Assembly (NCBI RefSeq): GCF_023845585.1 | Contig: NZ_JAMQHS010000009.1 | Location: forward strand, 152,046 to 216,045 | DNA length: 64,000 bases | Reading direction: 5' to 3' | Source: Clostridium sp. CMCC3677 | GTDB lineage: Bacteria; Bacillota; Clostridia; Clostridiales; Clostridiaceae | Shown here: positions 39,162 to 48,037 of the stretch, piece by piece | Position numbering within the stretch: position 1 is the first letter of the stretch | Layout: every line of letters starts with the position of its first letter | Notes under the pieces: model-generated | What the model saw: only the letters and a program-made list of their open reading frames with translations | What the model was told of the DNA's origin: nothing | Database searches by the model: none | Made by a program: the position numbers and the translations under genes

Positions 39162-39527
39162 ATGAAGACGATTTATAGCACTAAAATAGAAAAAATTGGT
39201 GAAAATGCTGAAGAATTTTTTGCAGCAAATATGTTCATAACTTTTAAGGACAATGCTCCTCAAGAATTAATTGATTATTGCTTTATTCACAATGAAAATA
39301 ATTTATTAGAAGAGATAATGCCTAATGATATACTTTGCATAAATGATGTAAATTATGAAATAAAAGCAGTAGGTGAATTAGTAAATAAAAATTTAAAAGA
39401 ATTGGGACATATAACATATAATTTTCTAGGAGAAGAAGAAGCACAAGTAGGTGGAACTTTATATCTAGAAAAAAAAGAAATTGCACCAATTGCCGTTGGT
39501 ACAATTTTAAAAATAATAAGAAATTAA
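39162..39527 (+). CDS. srlB: Sorbitol PTS subunit IIA
   Basis: 121 residues, cytoplasmic glucitol IIA family: FITFKDNAPQELIDYCFIHNEN (with the likely phosphorylated His), YEIKAVGELVNKNLKELGHI and AQVGGTLYLEKKEI. It takes phosphate from HPr and gives it to IIB. 46 bp after the IIC2 gene; a large hairpin follows before the dehydrogenase. Confidence 0.92.
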   Translation: MKTIYSTKIEKIGENAEEFFAANMFITFKDNAPQELIDYCFIHNENNLLEEIMPNDILCINDVNYEIKAVGELVNKNLKELGHITYNFLGEEEAQVGGTLYLEKKEIAPIAVGTILKIIRN

Positions 39528-39669
39528 TTTTAAATAGTTAAAAAATAATATTTAAGAAAATTATAAGTCAATTTATACAATAAGTCAATTTGATGAAGAG
39601 TTTTAAAGTATTTTCAAACTTATATATAAATAATTAAATAATTTATGGAATTAATTGTTCTTTGAATTT

Positions 39670-39736
39670 GAAATAGGTTTGATTATGAATGTGCTTATAT
39701 CGGAAATAAGTAAAAACAATCAAACCTATTTTATTT
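39670..39736 (+). terminator. Terminator or attenuator between the sorbitol PTS and dehydrogenase genes
   Basis: AAATAGGTTTGATT pairs with AATCAAACCTATTT; the long loop holds a second small hairpin (CTTAT/ATAAG). TTTATTTAT follows. The dehydrogenase gene starts 66 bp further, so PTS transcripts may be partly stopped here. Confidence 0.75.
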
Positions 39737-39801
39737 ATCAGATGTAGAGAAACGATGTTCATATAAATTAATGAGTTAATTTAATGATGGAGGGATAAAA
39801 A

Positions 39802-40623
39802 ATGACAAAGTCATGGTTAAATTTAGAAGGAAAAACAGTAATAGTTACAGGTGGAGCATCAGGAATAGGAAAGGCAGTAGCACAAGAATTTTTAAATAAT
39901 GGTTCAAATGTTGTTGTATGTGATATGAATCCTAATGCACCACAATTAGATATGAATGAAACAAGTGGAAAAATGGTATATGTAAATACAGATGTAACAA
40001 ATTATGATAGCGTTAAAGAAATGGTTTCAAAAACTAAAGAAGCATTCGGTAAAATAGATATTTTAGTAAATAATGCAGGTATAAATATACCTAGATTATT
40101 AGTAGATCCAAAAGAAGAAAATAGTAAGTACGAATTAGATGAAGCTGTTTTTGATAAAATAGTTAATGTTAATATAAAAGGTGTATTTTTCTGTGCACAA
40201 GCAGTTGCTAGAGAAATGGTAAAGACAGGTTCTGGAGTAATAGTAAATATGTCTTCGGAAAGTGGATTAGAAGGATCAGAAGGCCAAAGTATTTATGCAG
40301 CAACTAAAAATGCAGTAAATTCATTTACAAGATCTTGGTCTAAAGAATTAGGAAAGCAAGGCGTTAGAGTTGTAGGTGTAGCACCAGGAATATTAGAAGC
40401 TACAGGATTAAGAACTATAGAATATGAAACAGCATTATCTTATACTAGAGGAATTACAGTTGAAGATTTAAGAGCTGGATATAGCAAAACATCAACTACT
40501 CCACTTGGAAGATCAGGAAAATTATCAGAAGTCGCTGACTTAGTTTGTTACTTAGGATCAGAAAGAGGAAGTTACATCCATGGAGTAACTTATAATGTAG
40601 CTGGCGGAAAAACTAGAGGTTAA
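39802..40623 (+). CDS. gutD: Sorbitol-6-phosphate 2-dehydrogenase (SDR family)
   Basis: 273 residues. The NAD-binding TGGASGIGKAVAQEF, NNAGIN, the active-site Ser in NMSSESG, YAATKNAVNSF (Tyr-x3-Lys) and the C-terminal GVTYNVAGGKTRG are present. It oxidises sorbitol-6-phosphate, made by the PTS, to fructose-6-phosphate with NAD. GGAGGG precedes the ATG. Function rests on family similarity and on its position behind the sorbitol PTS. Confidence 0.88.
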   Translation: MTKSWLNLEGKTVIVTGGASGIGKAVAQEFLNNGSNVVVCDMNPNAPQLDMNETSGKMVYVNTDVTNYDSVKEMVSKTKEAFGKIDILVNNAGINIPRLLVDPKEENSKYELDEAVFDKIVNVNIKGVFFCAQAVAREMVKTGSGVIVNMSSESGLEGSEGQSIYAATKNAVNSFTRSWSKELGKQGVRVVGVAPGILEATGLRTIEYETALSYTRGITVEDLRAGYSKTSTTPLGRSGKLSEVADLVCYLGSERGSYIHGVTYNVAGGKTRG

Positions 40624-40700
40624 TTTTATTTAGTAAAAATCAAAAAAAGTATTTTAAATCAATTTAGTACTCTCTCATAAATTTTAAATAAATATAAACA

Positions 40701-40734
40701 TTAAAAGTTCCTAATATTATCAGGGACTTTTAAT
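40701..40734 (+). terminator. Intrinsic terminator after gutD
   Basis: TTAAAAGTTCC pairs with GGGACTTTTAA (one mismatch) across TAATATTATCA. Confidence 0.78.
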
Positions 40735-40781
40735 GCTATAAAAATAAATTTTAAGAATATTAATAGGGATGTGAGGAAAAA

Positions 40782-41450
40782 ATGATATATATATTAGATA
40801 CTGCAAACTTACAAGAAATAAAAAGGGCATATGAATTTTATCCTATGGAAGGTGTTACAACAAATCCATCTATAATAAGTAAAGAAAAAGAAGATTTTAT
40901 AAAAATATTAAAAAACATAAGAGAAATAATAGGTAATGATAGCATGTTACATGCACAAGTTTTATCATTAAAAGCTGAAGACATGATTGAAGAAGCTAAG
41001 TATATAGCAGAGCAAGTTGGAGGAAATATATATATTAAAATACCTGTAACTCCAGATGGAATAAAGGCTATAAAAATATTAAATAAAGCTGGATATAAGA
41101 TAACAGCTACTGCAATATTTACACCACAACAAGCTTTGATAGCAGCAAAAGCAGGAGCTCACTTTGTTGCACCATATGTTAATAGAATAGATAATATTAG
41201 CGGAAATGGAGTAGAAGTTGTTGGAGAAATAATTAAATTGTTAGAATTTAATAGTTTAAATACTAAAGTTTTAGCAGCATCTTTTAAAAATGTTCAACAA
41301 GTTAATGAAGTTGCTTTAAGAGGATGTCAATCAGTAACAGTGGGAAGCGACATAATGGATAAACTTATAGAACATCCATTAACAGAATTAAGTGTAAAAC
41401 AATTCATTAATGATTGGGAAAATGCATATAATAAGATTACAGTATTATAA
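40782..41450 (+). CDS. fsa: Fructose-6-phosphate aldolase/transaldolase-like protein
   Basis: 222 residues, the short transaldolase subfamily. Asp6 in ILDTANL, the TTNPS loop, the Schiff-base Lys86 in IYIKIPVTPDG and ATAIFTPQQALIAAKAGAHFVAPYVNR are all seen. It could cleave fructose-6-phosphate to dihydroxyacetone and glyceraldehyde-3-phosphate or act as a transaldolase. Lying between the sorbitol operon and pgi, it works at the fructose-6-phosphate node. The short length alone does not decide between FSA and TalC activity. Confidence 0.85.
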   Translation: MIYILDTANLQEIKRAYEFYPMEGVTTNPSIISKEKEDFIKILKNIREIIGNDSMLHAQVLSLKAEDMIEEAKYIAEQVGGNIYIKIPVTPDGIKAIKILNKAGYKITATAIFTPQQALIAAKAGAHFVAPYVNRIDNISGNGVEVVGEIIKLLEFNSLNTKVLAASFKNVQQVNEVALRGCQSVTVGSDIMDKLIEHPLTELSVKQFINDWENAYNKITVL

Positions 41451-41481
41451 TAAGGTAAAAGAATAAAGACATTTTTAATTA

Positions 41482-41518
41482 TAAAGTAGATAGATTTGTA
41501 TAGATCTGTCTACTTTAA
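41482..41518 (+). terminator. Hairpin after the aldolase gene
   Basis: AAAGTAGATAGAT pairs with ATCTGTCTACTTT (one G-T pair). Only a weak T-tract follows. Confidence 0.7.
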
Positions 41519-41651
41519 TAATTAAGAATTATTATCTTTAGTATAAAATTCCAAAGTTTGAATAATATCATAAATGTTTAAGAAATGTTTAATTAAAGTG
41601 TGATATAATTGAAAAGTGAAATTTACGTAATTAAGATATGGAGGTATGGTT

Positions 41652-43001
41652 GTGAAAAAAGGATTAACATTAGATTTAAGTAAAACACAAGGATTCGTAA
41701 AAAACTATGAACTAGATTACATGGAAGGAATGGTAAAAGATTCACATGATAGACTTCATAGTAAAACAGGTCAAGGAAGTGATTTTTTAGGTTGGATAGA
41801 CCTGCCAGTAGATTATGATAAAGAAGAATTTGCTAGAATTAAGAAATCAGCAGAAAAAATACAATCTGATTCAGATGTATTAATAGTTATAGGAATAGGT
41901 GGATCTTATCTTGGAGCTAGAGCTGCAATAGAAATGTTAACAAGTAATTTCCATAACGTTTTAGATGACAATAAGAGAAAAGTGCCAAAGATATTTTATG
42001 CAGGTAATAACATAAGTTCAACTTATATGGCAGAACTATTAGAAGCTATAGAAGGAAAAGATGTTAGTGTAAATGTAATTTCAAAATCAGGTACTACTAC
42101 AGAACCAGCTATTGCATTTAGAATATTTAAATCATACTTAGAAAAGAAATATGGTGTAGAAGAAGCAAGAAAGAGAATATATGCAACTACAGATAAAGCT
42201 AGAGGTGCATTAAAAAGCTTAGCTGATGCAGAAGGATATGAAACATTTGTAATTCCTGATGATGTTGGTGGAAGATTTACAGTGTTAACACCAGTAGGCT
42301 TATTACCAATAGCTGTAGCTGGAATAAATATAGATGAAATGATGCAAGGTGCAGCAGATGCAAGAGAAACATATTCAAATCCTTCACTTAAGGAAAATGA
42401 TTGTTATAAATATGCTGTCACAAGAAATGCTTTATATAATAAAGGTAAAGAAATAGAAGTATTAGTTAATTATGAACCATGTATTCATTATTTCAATGAA
42501 TGGTGGAAACAATTATATGGAGAATCTGAAGGAAAAGATAAAAAAGGATTATTCCCAGCAGCAGTTGACTTTAGCACTGATCTTCACTCTATGGGACAAT
42601 ATATTCAAGATGGTAGAAGAAATCTTTTTGAAACAGTTATTAATGTCGAAAAAGCTAGAAAAGAAATTACAATAGAATTTAGCGAAGGCGACTTAGATGG
42701 ATTAAACTTCTTAGCTGGAAAAACTATGGATTTTGTAAATAATAAAGCATTCCAAGGAACTTTATTAGCTCATAATGATGGTGAAGTACCTAATATGGTA
42801 TTAAATGTACCAGAACTTTCACCTTACTATTTTGGTCACATGGTATATTTCTTTGAAAAAGCTTGTGGATTAAGTGGATATCTTTTAGGAATAAATCCAT
42901 TCGATCAACCAGGAGTTGAAGCATACAAGAAGAATATGTTTGCACTTCTTGGAAAACCAGGATATGAAGATATGAAAGATGAATTAGAGAAGAGACTTTA
43001 A
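41652..43001 (+). CDS. pgi: Glucose-6-phosphate isomerase
   Basis: 449 residues from the GTG at 41652. GGAGG (41640-41644) is 7 bases before this GTG, while the ATG at 41646 is only 1 base away. Signature parts are [46 protein letters not shown] and [20 protein letters not shown]. It interconverts glucose-6-phosphate and fructose-6-phosphate in glycolysis. The UPF0178 gene follows 3 bp after the stop. Confidence 0.97.
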   Translation: MKKGLTLDLSKTQGFVKNYELDYMEGMVKDSHDRLHSKTGQGSDFLGWIDLPVDYDKEEFARIKKSAEKIQSDSDVLIVIGIGGSYLGARAAIEMLTSNFHNVLDDNKRKVPKIFYAGNNISSTYMAELLEAIEGKDVSVNVISKSGTTTEPAIAFRIFKSYLEKKYGVEEARKRIYATTDKARGALKSLADAEGYETFVIPDDVGGRFTVLTPVGLLPIAVAGINIDEMMQGAADARETYSNPSLKENDCYKYAVTRNALYNKGKEIEVLVNYEPCIHYFNEWWKQLYGESEGKDKKGLFPAAVDFSTDLHSMGQYIQDGRRNLFETVINVEKARKEITIEFSEGDLDGLNFLAGKTMDFVNNKAFQGTLLAHNDGEVPNMVLNVPELSPYYFGHMVYFFEKACGLSGYLLGINPFDQPGVEAYKKNMFALLGKPGYEDMKDELEKRL

Positions 43002-43004
43002 TTT

Positions 43005-43451
43005 ATGAAAGTTATAATTGATGGAGATGCCTGTCCAGGTATCTCCATTATTGAAAAAGTGGCTAAAGATAGAGATATACCAGTAATAATTTATTGCGAT
43101 ATAAATCATTGTATACAAAGTAATTACTCAGAAGTTAAAATTGTGGATAGTGGTTTTCAAAGTGTGGATATGTTTGTAATTAATGAAACTAAAGCTAATG
43201 ACATAGTAGTATCTCAAGATTATGGGGTAGCAGCTATATGTTTGCCTAAGAAAGCAAGAGTAATAAATCCAAAAGGTTTTATTTATGATGAAAGCAATAT
43301 AGATCGATTATTAGAAGAAAGACATTTATCCCAAAAAATTAGGAGAGGTGGAGGTAAAACTTCCAATCCTAAAAAAAGGACTAATGAGGATAATTTAAGA
43401 TTAGAAAAAAACTTAATAAAACTAATTGAATTAGTTAATAAAAATATATAG
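43005..43451 (+). CDS. UPF0178 (YaiI/YqxD) family protein
   Basis: 148 residues. VIIDGDACPGISIIEKVA, IYCDINH, NDIVVSQDYGVAAICLPKKA and RRGGGKTSNPKKR are the family's conserved blocks; the Asp residues recall a PIN-like nuclease fold. No function is established for the family. It is read directly after pgi with a weak ribosome binding site, so translation may depend on pgi. Confidence 0.88.
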   Translation: MKVIIDGDACPGISIIEKVAKDRDIPVIIYCDINHCIQSNYSEVKIVDSGFQSVDMFVINETKANDIVVSQDYGVAAICLPKKARVINPKGFIYDESNIDRLLEERHLSQKIRRGGGKTSNPKKRTNEDNLRLEKNLIKLIELVNKNI

Positions 43452-43475
43452 AGGAGAATACCTCTATTTTTTTTT
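43448..43475 (+). terminator. Intrinsic terminator of pgi operon
   Basis: ATAGAGG pairs with CCTCTAT across AGAATA, followed by eight T. It overlaps the UPF0178 stop codon. Confidence 0.92.
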
Positions 43476-43601
43476 CAGTATATGATAAGAATTATATAAA
43501 TATGATATAATTTAAATAAAAATTAACTGAAGTTATTTACAAAAAATGGAATAATTGTATAATATAATTAAGGAGTAATATAGAGAGGGGTTTTGAGAAG
43601 G

Positions 43602-45629
43602 ATGCAAGAGCTTCAGTTAAAGAATATAGAACTCATATTTAATAAAGAAAAACCGCAAACAAGAGGAACGGAAATAAATATAAAAAGTCAGGTTAATAAT
43701 CCTAAGGATGACATAGAATATAAATTTATTATTGGTTTAAATGGTATATGGACAACTATACAAGATTATTCAGAAAAAGATAATTGCTGTTGGAAGCCAG
43801 TTTATGAAGGGGAATATACGGTTATGGTTCAAGCAAGAGATAAGGAAGGAAAAAAATCATTCGATTATGTAGCTAAAGAAGATTATTTAATTAGTAACAA
43901 AGATTTAGTAAGACTTATAGATGAGGTAAAGGTTGATAAAACTAGTTTAAATGTTGGAGAAAAGTGTTCTATAGAGGTAAAAGCAGCGGAAGAAGAGTTA
44001 CTTTACAGATTTTATGTAAAGGGAGAGCAAGGATGGGAACCTATTATAGACTATACAACAGATAATACATTATTATATACTGCAAATAATGCAGGCAAAA
44101 AAGAATTTTTAATAGAATGTAAAAGAGCTACTTCTGATGAAAATTTTGATGATTATACTACTATCAAAATAAATGTGGATGATATTGAAGATGTTGAAAT
44201 AACTAATTTTATATGTCATAATACTGAATTAATAGTTGGACAAGATCTTAAATTTACATTAGAAACCAAAAATGAAAGTAACAGAACAATTTTATATAAA
44301 TTTTATAAGATTTCAAAAGATGGAAAGGCAATCTGCATGCAAGATTATTCTACTAAAAATTATTTGAATTACAAAGAACATGCTCATGGTAGTTATAGAC
44401 TTTTAGCATGTGCAAAAGATATATTTTCAAATAAAGAATATGATGATAGGGCAGTTCTTTTATATAATATAAAACCATATAAGGATATATTAATTAAAGG
44501 GTTTGCAGCAGATTTAAGTTCACCTCAAATTATAGAAACTGATATAAAATTCAAAGCAGAAGTAGAGGGTGGAATTAATATTCTATATAGATATAAAGTA
44601 AAAGGTTCATATGAAGAGGATACTGGATTTATAAGGAATTCTGAATATATATGGCAACCTAGAGAATCAGGAAGATATAGTATATCAGTTTTTGCCAAAG
44701 ATGCATCGTCTGAATGTGAATATGAAGCTTGCGAAGAAATTGAATTTGAAATAGAAAAAAGAGGCAATAAGCCAGTAAAAATAGTTGATGTTGTTATAGA
44801 TAAAGAAAAAAGTGTTTTGATTAAACAACCTGTTAATATAATGGTTAATGCAGAAGGTGGAACTAGATTAAATTATTCATTTGTAGTGTATAGAAATAAA
44901 ATAAAGGTGGAAAAAATAAATAATAATAATAAAAATTGGATTAATTTTACTCCTGAAGAAAAAGGAGATTATGAGATAGAGATTATTATTAAGGACAGAT
45001 ATTCTGATAAAGAATTTGATGCACATACTTTTGTTTACTTAAAAGCAAATGAGTATATACCAGGAGAAATCGATTATATAATGTTACCTTTAAAAAATAA
45101 TTATGTAGTTGGAGATACCATAGAATTTGAATCAATAATTCAAAATACAAAAAGTGTCTTGGTTAAATATGTAACTAAAATTAATGGACATTTAGTTGAA
45201 GAAACTGAATTTATTAAAAATAAAAAATTAAGATTTGTTCCTAAAACTTCAGGAAAATATACAATAGAAGTGTATGCTAAAAATATAAAATGTATAGATG
45301 AATATGATTCTAAAAAAGAAGTTAGTTTATATATAAATGAAGCATCACCTGTTATAAATACAGAAATAATTATAAATAAAAAGAAGGTTAAAATTAATCA
45401 TGAATTATCATTTGAAGTAAAGAGTACAGGTGGAAAAGATGTCTGCTATGAATTTTATTTAATGGAACATGGTAACTGGAATAAAGTTCAATCATATAGT
45501 AAGAAAAATTACTATAGCTTTATACCTTTTATTAAAGGAAAGTATAAGATTTTAGTATTATCTAAAAGTTATTATAAAAATACTAACTATGAAGATTATG
45601 CAGAAATATCTTTTAAGGTATTAGATTAA
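43602..45629 (+). CDS. Triple-tyrosine-motif repeat protein
   Basis: 675 residues from ATG 43602. GAGAGGGG would also allow the TTG at 43593, which adds three residues. About seven beta-sandwich repeats of 90-95 residues each share a core like EYKFIIGLNGIWTTIQDYSE with W-x-P/YEGEYTVMVQARDKE-x-DY, the triple-tyrosine (Y_Y_Y) pattern. There is no signal peptide, lipobox or membrane helix at the start, although such domains are usually extracellular. The next gene is a lytic transglycosylase, so a wall-related role or export by a non-classical path is possible. Function unknown. Confidence 0.8.
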   Translation: MQELQLKNIELIFNKEKPQTRGTEINIKSQVNNPKDDIEYKFIIGLNGIWTTIQDYSEKDNCCWKPVYEGEYTVMVQARDKEGKKSFDYVAKEDYLISNKDLVRLIDEVKVDKTSLNVGEKCSIEVKAAEEELLYRFYVKGEQGWEPIIDYTTDNTLLYTANNAGKKEFLIECKRATSDENFDDYTTIKINVDDIEDVEITNFICHNTELIVGQDLKFTLETKNESNRTILYKFYKISKDGKAICMQDYSTKNYLNYKEHAHGSYRLLACAKDIFSNKEYDDRAVLLYNIKPYKDILIKGFAADLSSPQIIETDIKFKAEVEGGINILYRYKVKGSYEEDTGFIRNSEYIWQPRESGRYSISVFAKDASSECEYEACEEIEFEIEKRGNKPVKIVDVVIDKEKSVLIKQPVNIMVNAEGGTRLNYSFVVYRNKIKVEKINNNNKNWINFTPEEKGDYEIEIIIKDRYSDKEFDAHTFVYLKANEYIPGEIDYIMLPLKNNYVVGDTIEFESIIQNTKSVLVKYVTKINGHLVEETEFIKNKKLRFVPKTSGKYTIEVYAKNIKCIDEYDSKKEVSLYINEASPVINTEIIINKKKVKINHELSFEVKSTGGKDVCYEFYLMEHGNWNKVQSYSKKNYYSFIPFIKGKYKILVLSKSYYKNTNYEDYAEISFKVLD

Positions 45630-45693
45630 GATTTATAAACTTGTTACGAAAATAAATATAGTAGATTAATTTAAGTTTGTGATTTTAATAAAA

Positions 45694-45803
45694 GATTCTA
45701 TTTAAACAAATCATTGATATATGAATAAGCAAAGTGGACTGAGTAATTGAACTTAGGAATATAGTACTATTTGTATATATCAACAATTATTTAAAATATA
45801 GCA
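45694..45803. mobile_element. Small IS-like hairpin element, copy 4 (inverted relative to copy 2)
   Basis: 110 bp. The core TTGATATATGAATAAGCAAAG and GAGTAATTGAACTTAGGAAT is the reverse complement of the right arm of copies 1-3. The ends are worn (GATTCTATTTAAA and TTTAAAATATAGCA) but an exact 8-bp direct repeat TAATAAAA flanks it (45686-45693, 45804-45811). It ends 21 bp before the lytic transglycosylase ATG. Confidence 0.75.
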
Positions 45804-45824
45804 TAATAAAATTGGAGGGCAGTT

Positions 45825-46565
45825 ATGAGTATAGACAATTTAAATTCATTTTCAAATGAATTAATGGCATTAACAGCAATTAATAATAGTGGTAATAGTA
45901 GTGATGATAAAAGTAATAGTGGAACTAATGGACTAGAATTTGCCTTAGTTATGCAAGCTTTAACAGATAAATCTAATGAATCAGCTAATGAATCAACTAA
46001 GGATTCTAGTGCATTAGAAGCAATGAAATCATTGGAAAATACAAATACAACACCTGGACAAAGATTAGATTATATGAAAATGGTTTTAAATGAGAATGTA
46101 ACATCTAAATTAAATGGGTCTAGTACTACATCAACTGTCGATATAGATACTGATGATGAAAGTAAACAAAGAATATATAGAGCAGTAGAAGAAGCATCAA
46201 GAAAATATGGTGTAGATTCTAATTTGATTTTAGGAATAATAAAACAGGAATCTGATTTTAATCCTAAAGTAGTTTCAGGTGCGGGTGCTATGGGACTTAT
46301 GCAACTTATGCCGGAAAATTGTGAAGAAGATGGAGTAAGTGATCCTTTTAATATAGAACAAAACATTAATGGTGGAGTTAAGCAATTAAAGGGATATATT
46401 GATAGGTATGATGGAAATGTAGAAATGGCTCTTATGGCATATAATGCAGGACCTGGAACAATGCAAAAAAGAGGAGTTAGCTCTGTTGAACATTTATATA
46501 AAATGCCTAAAGAAACTCAAAACTATATTCCAAAAGTAATGGGATATTATAAAAGTGGAATTTAG
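45825..46565 (+). CDS. Lytic transglycosylase (SLT domain)
   Basis: 246 residues. The first about 105 are Ser/Asn/Thr-rich and look disordered. The SLT domain (about 110-246) has the catalytic Glu in LILGIIKQESDFNPKVVSG, GAMGLMQLMP, MALMAYNAGPG and PKETQNYIPKVMGYY. It cleaves peptidoglycan glycan strands. No signal peptide can be seen, which is unusual for an enzyme of the wall. TTGGAGGG precedes the ATG; hairpin element copy 4 forms the leader. Confidence 0.88.
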   Translation: MSIDNLNSFSNELMALTAINNSGNSSDDKSNSGTNGLEFALVMQALTDKSNESANESTKDSSALEAMKSLENTNTTPGQRLDYMKMVLNENVTSKLNGSSTTSTVDIDTDDESKQRIYRAVEEASRKYGVDSNLILGIIKQESDFNPKVVSGAGAMGLMQLMPENCEEDGVSDPFNIEQNINGGVKQLKGYIDRYDGNVEMALMAYNAGPGTMQKRGVSSVEHLYKMPKETQNYIPKVMGYYKSGI

Positions 46566-46579
46566 CATGAATCAATAAA

Positions 46580-46613
46580 AAATGAAGTTGTTTAGTAATA
46601 ACTTCATTTTTTT
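46580..46613 (+). terminator. Intrinsic terminator after the lytic transglycosylase gene
   Basis: AATGAAGTT pairs with AACTTCATT and is followed by TTTTTTT. Element copy 5 begins 4 bp behind the T-run. Confidence 0.9.
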
Positions 46614-46616
46614 ATT

Positions 46617-46690
46617 GGCTCTATTTTAGTAAGAATTTTATATATGCCACTTTGCCTATTGCATATATAAATATATATTTAAAACATAAT
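46617..46690. mobile_element. Small IS-like hairpin element, copy 5
   Basis: 74 bp, the shortest bounded copy: GGCTCTATTTTAG at the left, TTTAAAACATAAT at the right. The inside CCACTTTGCCTATTGCATATAT is the reverse complement of the left arm of copies 1 and 3. It is flanked by the exact 8-mer TTTTTATT on both sides (46609-46616, 46691-46698), although this is low-complexity sequence in a terminator T-run. Confidence 0.65.
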
Positions 46691-46780
46691 TTTTTATTTA
46701 TATGAATATTTATTTTGACATATGTGATAATATACTATTGTGTAGAGAGACATATAAAATGATAGAGTGGAGTGAAGTAA

Positions 46781-47497
46781 ATGGAGAGATTGGATAAAAT
46801 AATTTCTAATTTAGGATATGGAAGCAGAAAAGAAGCTAAATTGTTAGCAAAAAAAGGATTAATTGAAGTAGATGGAAAGATAATTAAAGATAGCAGTGTA
46901 AATATAGATCCTGAAAAATCTATAGTTAAGATAAATGGAGAAGAGATATTTTATCGTAAATACATATATTTAATGATGAATAAACCAACAGGAGTAATAT
47001 CAGCAACTCATGATTCAAAAGATGAAACTGTTATTGATTTGTTAGAATTAGATCATCAAATTTTTAATCCATTTCCAGTAGGAAGATTAGATAAAGATAC
47101 TGTTGGATTATTGTTATTAACTAATGATGGGGACTTTAATCATAGAATGATATCACCTAAATGGCATGTTGATAAAGTTTATTATGCTAAAATAGATAAA
47201 GAAGTAAATGAAAAAGATCAAGAGGCATTTAAAAAAGGTGTAGTATTAGATGATGGGTATAAATGCTTAGAAGCAAAATTAGATATTATATCTGCATCAC
47301 CAGAAGGTTCAGAAGTTAGAATTACTATACAAGAAGGAAAATATCATCAAGTAAAAAGAATGTTTGAAGCACGTGATAAAAAAGTAGTATATCTAAAAAG
47401 AGAAGAATTTGGTAATTTGATTCTAGATGAAAGCTTAGAAGAAGGCGAATATAGAGAATTATCAGATGAAGAATTAGCTATTTTAAATAAAAATTAA
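46781..47497 (+). CDS. rsuA: rRNA pseudouridine synthase, RsuA/RluB family
   Basis: 238 residues. An N-terminal S4 RNA-binding domain (RLDKIISNLGYGSRKEAKLL) is followed by the catalytic domain with MMNKPTGVISAT and GRLDKDTVGLLLLTNDG (catalytic Asp), then YHQVKRMFEA. It modifies a uridine in 16S or 23S rRNA; the length and the MNKPTG sequence favour the RsuA branch. TGGAGTG precedes the ATG. Exact target is uncertain. Confidence 0.88.
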   Translation: MERLDKIISNLGYGSRKEAKLLAKKGLIEVDGKIIKDSSVNIDPEKSIVKINGEEIFYRKYIYLMMNKPTGVISATHDSKDETVIDLLELDHQIFNPFPVGRLDKDTVGLLLLTNDGDFNHRMISPKWHVDKVYYAKIDKEVNEKDQEAFKKGVVLDDGYKCLEAKLDIISASPEGSEVRITIQEGKYHQVKRMFEARDKKVVYLKREEFGNLILDESLEEGEYRELSDEELAILNKN

Positions 47498-47568
47498 CGA
47501 ACGTTAAAAGATTATGCAATAAAATAATTCATTTTAGACGCATGAGTAAATATTTTTCGTAAAATTAC

Positions 47569-47597
47569 TTGCATTTTAATATAGAATGTCCTATAAT
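47569..47597 (+). promoter_or_regulatory. Promoter of the candidate small RNA
   Basis: TTGCAT (47569-47574), exactly 17 bases, TATAAT (47592-47597). No start codon with a ribosome binding site follows before the terminator at 47666. Confidence 0.75.
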
Positions 47598-47603
47598 AAT
47601 TTT

Positions 47604-47701
47604 GCAAGGATAAATAAAAGGAATTATATAGCCCCCTTTTTATTTATTGCTTATTGCTTATTGCTAAAGCGCAACCTAGCCCCAAGGGTTGCGTTTTTTT
47701 T
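47604..47701 (+). ncRNA. Candidate small RNA, about 98 nt
   Basis: The predicted start lies 7 bases behind TATAAT and the end is the T-run of a good terminator (AAAGCGCAACC with GGTTGCGTTTT). The RNA holds two C-rich motifs, TAGCCCCC (47628-47635) in a single-stranded stretch and TAGCCCC (47677-47683) in the terminator loop. It also has three TTATTGC repeats (47644-47664). C-rich loops of Firmicute small RNAs often pair with Shine-Dalgarno sequences; CCCCCTTTT here could do so. It does not match 6S, SRP, RNase P or tmRNA as far as I can see. Confidence 0.6.
47666..47701 (+). terminator. Intrinsic terminator of the candidate small RNA
   Basis: AAAGCGCAACC and GGTTGCGTTTT form an 11-bp stem (one G-T pair) with loop TAGCCCCAAG, followed by T. 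Confidence 0.88.
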
Positions 47702-47814
47702 GTCTTAATTATGAAAATGTTTACTTTGAAGAAAAGTTGATTTAATATATAAAAAAACATAAAAATAGTACATTTTAATAGAGATTAATAAAAAAATAAA
47801 TAGAAAAAAATAAG

Positions 47815-47868
47815 TGAAGGAATTAAGTCATATTTATTTAAATATGACTTAATTCCTTCATTTTTATT
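47815..47868. terminator. Perfect 22-bp hairpin with T-run, no gene directly upstream
   Basis: TGAAGGAATTAAGTCATATT and two more bases pair base for base with the complementary arm at 47839-47860, with TTTTTATTT behind. The 110 bases between the small-RNA terminator and this hairpin hold no gene. It may be a bidirectional terminator or a separate short transcript. The rest of the region up to 48037 is A+T-rich leader of pcrA. Confidence 0.7.
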
Positions 47869-48037
47869 TGTTTTTATATTTTAAAATAGGAGATAATAAA
47901 GAAGTATATAATTTTAAAGGAAATAATTAGATATAATTAATGTATATAAAGATTAAATCAACATATAAAGAGAAATATTATTAATACTTTCACTATGTTA
48001 TAATATTTAGAGATTAAGAAAGGAGCAGATTAACTAA

